A DNA stretch of 64,000 nucleotides from Pseudorhodoferax soli (GTDB lineage: Bacteria; Pseudomonadota; Gammaproteobacteria; Burkholderiales; Burkholderiaceae_C), in the NCBI RefSeq assembly GCF_003337555.1, contig NZ_QPJK01000003.1:488115-552114 (forward strand), read 5' to 3'. Below the pieces are notes generated by a model. It made no database searches. It was not told where the DNA came from and saw only the letters and a program-made list of their open reading frames with translations. Shown piece after piece: positions 55,931 to 64,000 of the stretch. Position 1 is the first letter of the stretch. Every line of letters starts with the position of its first letter. The position numbers and the translations under genes are program-made.

Positions 55931-56053
55931 GTAGACCGCGCCCCTGCCCTGTCCAACCACTTTCCGCGGCCGCTCAGCCGCGCTGCTGCACCCAGCGCCG
56001 CTGGAAGCGCTGCGCGCCGGTGCTGCTGCAGCCGGGAAGCCGTCCAGGGCTTG

Positions 56054-57151
56054 TCAGCCCAGCCGCAACCAATGGTTGTCCAGCCGCAGCGCCGGCACGG
56101 GCCGGGAGGCGACGGCACCCGCCTCCGACACCAAGGCCGCGTCGCGCCCGCCGGCCCACAGCCGGCCTGGCTCGCCCGCCAGCGCGCAGGCCTCGGCCAG
56201 CGGCGTGAAGCCCTGCCAGCGGCCGTCCGCGCCATAGCGCGCAAAGCCGTCCACCTTGGGCGTGCTGACGGCGAAGGCGCCATTGGCCCAGGCGATGTCG
56301 CCGCCGTAGCCGCCCAGCGGCTGGGGCGCTGGTACAGCGCGCAACGACTGGCCATCGAACAGGGCCAGCAGCGGCGCGGCGCGCTTGGCGGCCGGGTCGC
56401 TGTGCTCGGCCTGCAGCGCGATGCCGAGCAGGCGGCCGCCCTGGCCACCCCAGGCGATGTGGCGCAGGCTCAGCCGCGGATCGGGCAGGCGCCACTGGCC
56501 GCGCACGGCACCATCGCCTGTGTCCAGCCGGACCAGCGACGCGTCCATGCGCTCCAGGCCGATCTTCAGGCGCCCGGTCTCGGGCAGTGTGGGGATGCCG
56601 CCGTTGGCCACGATCAGGCTGCCATCGGCATCGAGCAGCAGCTCGTGCGGGTCCATGCCGCGGGTCGGCCACTCCGCCAGTTTTTCGAGCGTGGTGGCGT
56701 CGCGCACGCCGATGAGGCCGGCGCCTGTCTCCAGGTCGGTCTCGGTGGTGTACAGGCGCTGGCCGTCGCGGCTGGCGATCACATGGCCGTTGAAGGCGCG
56801 GTCGGGCTCGATCCAGGCGGTCTGCGGCTCGTCTTCGCCGGGCTTCCAGCGCAGCAGCCAGTCGCCGGGGCGGCGCGCCACGGCCAGCACCGTGCCGCCG
56901 GCTTCGACCAGCAGGCCGTGGGCGCGCGTGGGCACGTCGAGCGCGCGGGCCACGACCAACGCGTCCGCCTGGGCGGCCAGCAGGCCGATCTGGTAGCGCG
57001 CGGCTTCGGCGGTGTCGCGCGGCGCGCACTGCCAGGCGGCGAGCAGGCGCGCAGCGGGTGGAAGGGCAGACCAGGCAGGGCCGGCCAGCGCGGCGGCGCC
57101 CAGGGCCAGCCAGTGCCGGCGTGAGAGCACGGACTCAATCGCCATCGGCAT
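56054..57151 (-). CDS. DUF1513 protein, Tat-exported
   Basis: 365 residues from an ATG at 57151 (ATG at 57145 also possible). The N-terminus has the twin-arginine motif SRRHWLA and a hydrophobic stretch, so it is exported folded. The body is propeller-like, with repeated motifs GGTVLAVARRPGDWL, FNGHVIASRDGQRLYTTETD and RGMDPHELLLDADGSLIVANGG of DUF1513. It is last in an imelysin/di-heme operon seen in Pseudomonas and Burkholderiales iron regulons; its activity is unknown. Confidence 0.88.
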   Translation of the reverse strand: MPMAIESVLSRRHWLALGAAALAGPAWSALPPAARLLAAWQCAPRDTAEAARYQIGLLAAQADALVVARALDVPTRAHGLLVEAGGTVLAVARRPGDWLLRWKPGEDEPQTAWIEPDRAFNGHVIASRDGQRLYTTETDLETGAGLIGVRDATTLEKLAEWPTRGMDPHELLLDADGSLIVANGGIPTLPETGRLKIGLERMDASLVRLDTGDGAVRGQWRLPDPRLSLRHIAWGGQGGRLLGIALQAEHSDPAAKRAAPLLALFDGQSLRAVPAPQPLGGYGGDIAWANGAFAVSTPKVDGFARYGADGRWQGFTPLAEACALAGEPGRLWAGGRDAALVSEAGAVASRPVPALRLDNHWLRLG

Positions 57152-58213
57152 CGGAGAACCCAATCCGGATGTTCAGTGCCGGTGCCAGTTCGGCCTCGGC
57201 GAGTTGCTTCAGCCCGGCCACGGCCTTGGACGCCGCCTGCACGCTGGCCGGCGCGTCGGGCCGCGCGGCGGCCACGGCCGCGTCGACCTTGCGCACCGTG
57301 GCGGCCCAGCGGTCGGCCAGCGGGTTGAGGCCGCGGCCGCGCATGTAGGTCTCCAGCGCCACGAGGTCCTGGCCCGGTTGCGCGACGCTGTCGTCGGGCG
57401 CCACGGCCAGCGTGCGCAGGCCCTGCCATTGCGCGGCCCAGGCTTCGCGCGACAGGCCGCTGGCCGCGCGCGGGTACGCCGGTGGCTTGCCCTTGGGCGC
57501 GCTCTTGAGCGGCTTGTCCATGAACGGCCAGCGCAGGCGCTCGACGCCGCCGACCCATTGGTTCACGAGCTCGGCCATGGCGACGGCGGCGGCCTCGTCG
57601 GCATCCTCGTCGTCGGGGCCGGGCTGGGCGCTGGCCAGCGCGGTGAACGCCTGGGCCAAGGCCTGGCCCTCAGCAAGCACGTTCTCGGCCAGCAGCTGGG
57701 CATAGCGGCAGGCCGGCGTGCCCGGCGCTGGAGGCTGCGTCCAGAGCAGCCATTCGAGCGCGGGCAAGCCCTTGGCCGGCGTGCCGATGCGCTCCAGCGC
57801 GGCGGCGTCGAGCGGCGCAGCGGCGATGGCGCGGCGGATCAGCTCGGGCCGCGTGGGCGCGAAATCGATCTGGCGCAGCGTGCGCCGTTGCAGCAGCGGG
57901 CCGACCGAGACCGACGACAGCCGGCCGAGCGCGAGTGCGGCCTCGCCCCAGGCATTGCGCGCCGCAGCCAGCGCGGCGCTGTCGCCGGCGGGTGCCGCGC
58001 ACTGGGCCGACAGCGCCGCCACCAGCGCCTGCGCGCACTGCACGAATTCCTGCGCGCGCGGCGCGTACCAGCGGCGCCAGGCGCCCTGCATGAAATCCGG
58101 CGGGGCGTAGAACGGCAGCGCCACGTTGCCCGGCACATGCTGGGCTGCGGCAGGCAGCGCCAGCGCCGCCAGGCCGCTCAGGACGAGGCGCCTGCGCGCC
58201 ACATTGCAATGCA

Positions 58214-58214
<1 letters not shown>
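57135..58214 (-). CDS. Imelysin family protein (second in operon)
   Basis: 359 residues with a signal peptide ending AAAQ. The imelysin fold is indicated by GLPALEWLLWTQPPAPGTPACRYAQLLAENVLAEG, a variant of the GxHxxE region in which His is replaced by Pro, and by the N-terminal helical half. Imelysin-like proteins are periplasmic or outer-membrane iron-related proteins. Its start overlaps the di-heme stop by one base, and the DUF1513 gene overlaps its end, so the operon is translationally linked. Confidence 0.85.
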
Positions 58215-59634
<1,420 letters not shown>

Positions 59635-59638
<4 letters not shown>

Positions 59639-60825
59639 GGTTGCACCAGGGTCAGTTTGGTGATGCCCAGCGCGCTGGCGGCGTCCACGATGTCCTTGGA
59701 CTGCTGCGTCAGGCTGTCGATGGTCGCCTGGATCTTGGCGCGGCCCGGGTTGCCGACCTTGATGGCCTGGTCGAACGGCGCGGGGATGGCCTCGGCCGCG
59801 GCCACGGAGGTCGCGATCTGCTTGGTGGTGCGCTCCGCAACGGCGGCGTCGCGCGCGGCCACCAGGTCGCGCAGGCCGGGGCCCTGCAACTGGCTGCCGT
59901 CGCGGCGCTTGAACTGGCCGAGCCAGACGTTCTGGATGCCCGTGGCGTTGGCCACGGCGTCGCGGTTGGTGTTGTCGGAGAAACAGGAGTGCTCGTCCTC
60001 CTGGTCCTGGCTGGCGAGCGCCACCTCGAGCCGCTCGCCGGCCAGTTCGCCGCGCGACAGCGAGCCCAGGCCCACGAGCATCTTGCGCACCGACTCCATG
60101 CCGCCACGCTCGAAGCGCGCGCGGTAGTTCCTGGCCTGGTTCGGCGCCCAGGCGCGGGCCACGGACCCCAGGTCGTCGACCAGCAGATCGGTCACCACGC
60201 GCAGGTACTGGCGGCGGCGGTCGGCGTTGGGCTTGCCGCCATCGACGAAGTCGGAGAACGGGCGTGCGCCCGGGCCGGTTTCCGACAGGTCCTGGCCCCA
60301 GAGCAGGAATTCGATCGCGTGCCAGCCGGTGGCGATGTTTTCTTCGCCGTCGCGCTCGTTGAGCGAGGACAACTGCTTCTTGCCGATCTGCACCTTGCGG
60401 TTGTTGATGATGCCGGCGTCGGGCGCGTCGACCACGTAGTCGACATACGACTCGTCCATGGGCCAGGCGTTGATGCGGCCTTCGGGGCCATCGTCGCTGT
60501 CGATCGGGCCGCCGTAGAAGCGGAATGCCTCGGTCTGGCCGTAGAACTCGCGCGCCTGGAGCCAGGCCTTGCGCGCGGCGTCCAGGCCCTCCTGCGAGGG
60601 CTTGCCGAGGAAGGCGTGGATGGCGGCCTGCAGTGCCTGTGCGCCGGCCAATGCGTCGTCGTAAGCAGCGCTCACGAGCACGGCGTGGTGGCGCACGGCC
60701 GGCCCCACGTCGGCAGCGACGGTCTTGCTGGCGGCGGCCGGCTTGGCGGCAGGGCTCTGGGCCCAAGCCGGTGCGCAGGCCGCGGCGGAGGCGGCAAGAA
60801 TCCAGGCAATGGTGGTGTGCTTCAC
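59635..60825 (-). CDS. Imelysin family protein (first in operon; IcmP/EfeO-like)
   Basis: 396 residues from a GTG at 60825; a TTG at 60852 is also in frame. A signal peptide ends AWAQ. The GxHxxE motif is intact (GWHAIEFLLWGQD), as are FRFYGGPID and the C-terminal helical bundle. The family includes insulin-cleaving IcmP of Pseudomonas and the EfeO-type iron carriers. A Fur-box-like sequence precedes it, so the operon is probably iron-repressed. Confidence 0.92.
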
Positions 60826-60864
60826 GTCGGTGCTTTTCGGAGTTGCAGGCAAGCTGCGATTCTA

Positions 60865-60884
60865 GATGCGACTGATTATCAAAT
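60865..60884 (-). promoter_or_regulatory. Fur-box-like sequence before the imelysin operon
   Basis: GATGCGACTGATTATCAAAT on the plus strand contains TGATTATCA and resembles a Fur box (GATAATGATTATC-type). It lies 40-60 bases before the first imelysin gene. Confidence 0.55.
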
Positions 60885-60981
60885 TGGCGAGGCTGACGGC
60901 CGCCTGACCAGCCCGCAGGACGGCCAGCCTGGCCGATGTGCGATCATCCCGGGTTTGTCAACGTCCGATCTGGAGAACACC

Positions 60982-61152
60982 ATGGGCAACAAACTCGTTA
61001 CCGAAGCCGACCGCCGCGCCACCCCCGCACCCACGCCCGCAGGCGGCCTGAGCGCCCGCCGTGCCGGCAACGGCCAGCGCGTGAGCCTGGAGCGCGGTGT
61101 CGCCACGCGCAGCAAGAAGAACCCGGGCAAGCGCCCGCACAAAGGCGGCTGA
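60982..61152 (+). CDS. Small basic protein, conserved in appearance
   Basis: 56 residues from an ATG preceded by TGGAGAACACC. The sequence starts MGNKLVTEADRRATPAP and ends SKKNPGKRPHKGG; it is rich in Arg, Lys, Gly and Pro and predicted disordered, with no signal peptide. A good ribosome site and coding-like composition argue that it is real. I cannot assign a role. Confidence 0.6.
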   Translation: MGNKLVTEADRRATPAPTPAGGLSARRAGNGQRVSLERGVATRSKKNPGKRPHKGG

Positions 61153-61230
61153 TCGGCAGTTGACCGCCCCTCAAGCGGCCCGTGCAACGCGGGCCGCCTG
61201 CGTGCCACCACCTCGTTGAGGCATCCCGCC

Positions 61231-62127
61231 ATGGCCACGCAATACGACATCCACCACACCACCACCTACCGCTACCGCTCGCCGGTCCGCTTCGGCCTGC
61301 ACCGCGTGATGTTCCGTCCGCGCGACAGCCACGACCTGCGTGTGCTGGCGACCGACCTGCAGGTCAGCCCCGCCTCCACCGTGCGCCTGATCCAGGACCC
61401 GCACTCCAACTCCGTGGCGCTGGTGCAGCCCGGCGATGAGGCGACCGAGCTGACCATCGTCTGCGCGTTCACGGTCGAGCATGTGCCCTCCCCTGGCGAT
61501 CTGCTGGCCCTGGCACCGGCGGCCGAGTTCCTGCCGTTCGCCTATTCGCTGCAGGACCGGCTGGACCTGGAGCACTACCTGCGTCCGCACCACGAAGACC
61601 CCGACGGCGCGCTACTGCGCTGGGCCCACCAGTTCCTGCAAAGCGACGCGCCGGTCAGCACGCGCGAGACGCTCCAGCGCATGAACGCGCACATCCACAC
61701 CGAGTTCAGCTACCAGTCGCGCGACGAGGAAGGCACGCAGACGCCGCTGCAGACCCTGGCCGCGCAAGGCGGCAGCTGCCGCGACTACGCGCTGCTCATG
61801 ATGGAGGCCGTGCGCCGCCTGGGCATCGCCACGCGCTTCGTCTCCGGCTACCTGTACGACCCGGCGCTGGACGCCGCGGGCCAGCAGGCCGGCGACAGCA
61901 TGGTGGGCGCCGGCGCCACGCACGCCTGGCTGCAGGCCTACCTGCCCGGCGCCGGTTGGGTGGCCTTCGACCCGACCAACGACCTCATGGGCAGCGGCCA
62001 CCTGCTGCGCGTGGGCGTGGCGCGCGACCCAGCCCTGGCCACGCCGATCAGCGGCAGCTGGTTCGGCGAGCCCGACGCCTACGAAGGCATGGACGTGGCC
62101 GTGAAGGTCACCCGCCGCCAGGGCTGA
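61231..62127 (+). CDS. Transglutaminase-like cysteine protease-fold protein
   Basis: 298 residues from the ATG at 61231. N-terminal DUF/bacterial transglutaminase-N strand region TTTYRYRSPVRFGLHRVMFRPRDSHD, then the catalytic triad: Cys in QGGSCRDYALLMMEAVRRLG, His in GATHAWLQAYLP and Asp in AFDPTND. No signal peptide, so it is cytoplasmic. Relatives act as peptidases or amidases of unknown targets; it is often found near circularly permuted ATP-grasp genes, none of which is here. Confidence 0.92.
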   Translation: MATQYDIHHTTTYRYRSPVRFGLHRVMFRPRDSHDLRVLATDLQVSPASTVRLIQDPHSNSVALVQPGDEATELTIVCAFTVEHVPSPGDLLALAPAAEFLPFAYSLQDRLDLEHYLRPHHEDPDGALLRWAHQFLQSDAPVSTRETLQRMNAHIHTEFSYQSRDEEGTQTPLQTLAAQGGSCRDYALLMMEAVRRLGIATRFVSGYLYDPALDAAGQQAGDSMVGAGATHAWLQAYLPGAGWVAFDPTNDLMGSGHLLRVGVARDPALATPISGSWFGEPDAYEGMDVAVKVTRRQG

Positions 62128-62140
62128 CGGGGCAGGAAAC

Positions 62141-64000
<1,860 letters not shown>

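Overview
The window is high-GC DNA that looks like a bacterial chromosome. It carries a tRNA gene and housekeeping genes (dinG, ygiQ), and it is gene-dense. It reads as a betaproteobacterium of the order Burkholderiales, most likely Comamonadaceae. The reasons are orphan Bug-type (tripartite-tricarboxylate) binding proteins, a PobA/IclR pair, a LigJ-type 4-oxalomesaconate hydratase, a PedF/ExaA alcohol-oxidation operon and an imelysin/di-heme iron locus. The genus is inference; no rRNA or marker gene is present to settle it.

Region by region: 0-3.4 kb holds the edge of a glycosyltransferase/acyltransferase operon, a MipA/OmpV porin-like protein, a methyltransferase, tRNA-Pro(TGG) and a DUF488 protein. 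3.4-12 kb holds an HPP-CBS membrane protein, a flavodoxin, a LysE exporter, the helicase DinG, a LysR gene divergent from an exported M20 amidohydrolase, and a PLD-type lipoprotein. 12-14.1 kb is pobR/pobA (4-hydroxybenzoate to protocatechuate). 14.3-21.5 kb is a GntR-controlled set (HAD hydrolase, branched-chain-type ABC transporter, class II aldolase), bracketed by two copies of a TTGTCGACAA palindrome. 21.6-23.6 kb has another ABC binding protein, gluconokinase and a deletion-scarred dehydrogenase remnant. 23.7-29.1 kb is a catabolic island: IclR, Bug protein, oxalomesaconate hydratase, LysR, a second Bug protein and a CHMI-like tautomerase.

31.0-32.7 kb is the most unusual part. A TrfA-family replication initiator is preceded by a clear iteron array with helical phasing (spacings of 34, then 22 bp), an AT-rich segment with TAATC repeats, and a second, oppositely oriented iteron group. 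This is a plasmid-type replication origin in what looks like chromosomal sequence, with no partition, integrase or mobilisation gene in view.

32.8-44.5 kb holds an AcoR-like sigma-54 activator, a LysR/aldo-keto reductase pair, a very long Ala/Glu/Arg/Gln-rich TonB-like protein, and an alcohol-oxidation operon: aldehyde dehydrogenase, cytochrome PedF, PQQ alcohol dehydrogenase, pentapeptide-repeat protein, azurin and DUF779. The same inverted repeat (TGTCGC-N5-GCGACA) lies upstream of the activator and, twice, upstream of a sigma-54-like promoter before the aldehyde dehydrogenase. This ties regulator to target.

44.5-51.9 kb is mixed: an orphan 479-residue protein, a CoA transferase, a parDE toxin-antitoxin pair with its operator, an orphan TRAP binding protein divergent from an SMP-30 lactonase, and an MFS exporter divergent from a cysteine-containing winged-helix regulator. 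51.8-60.9 kb is iron acquisition: a FecI/FecR/TonB-receptor signalling set, then imelysin, di-heme oxidoreductase, second imelysin and DUF1513 protein, both units with Fur-box-like sequences. 61-64 kb ends with a small basic protein, a transglutaminase-like protein and most of ygiQ.
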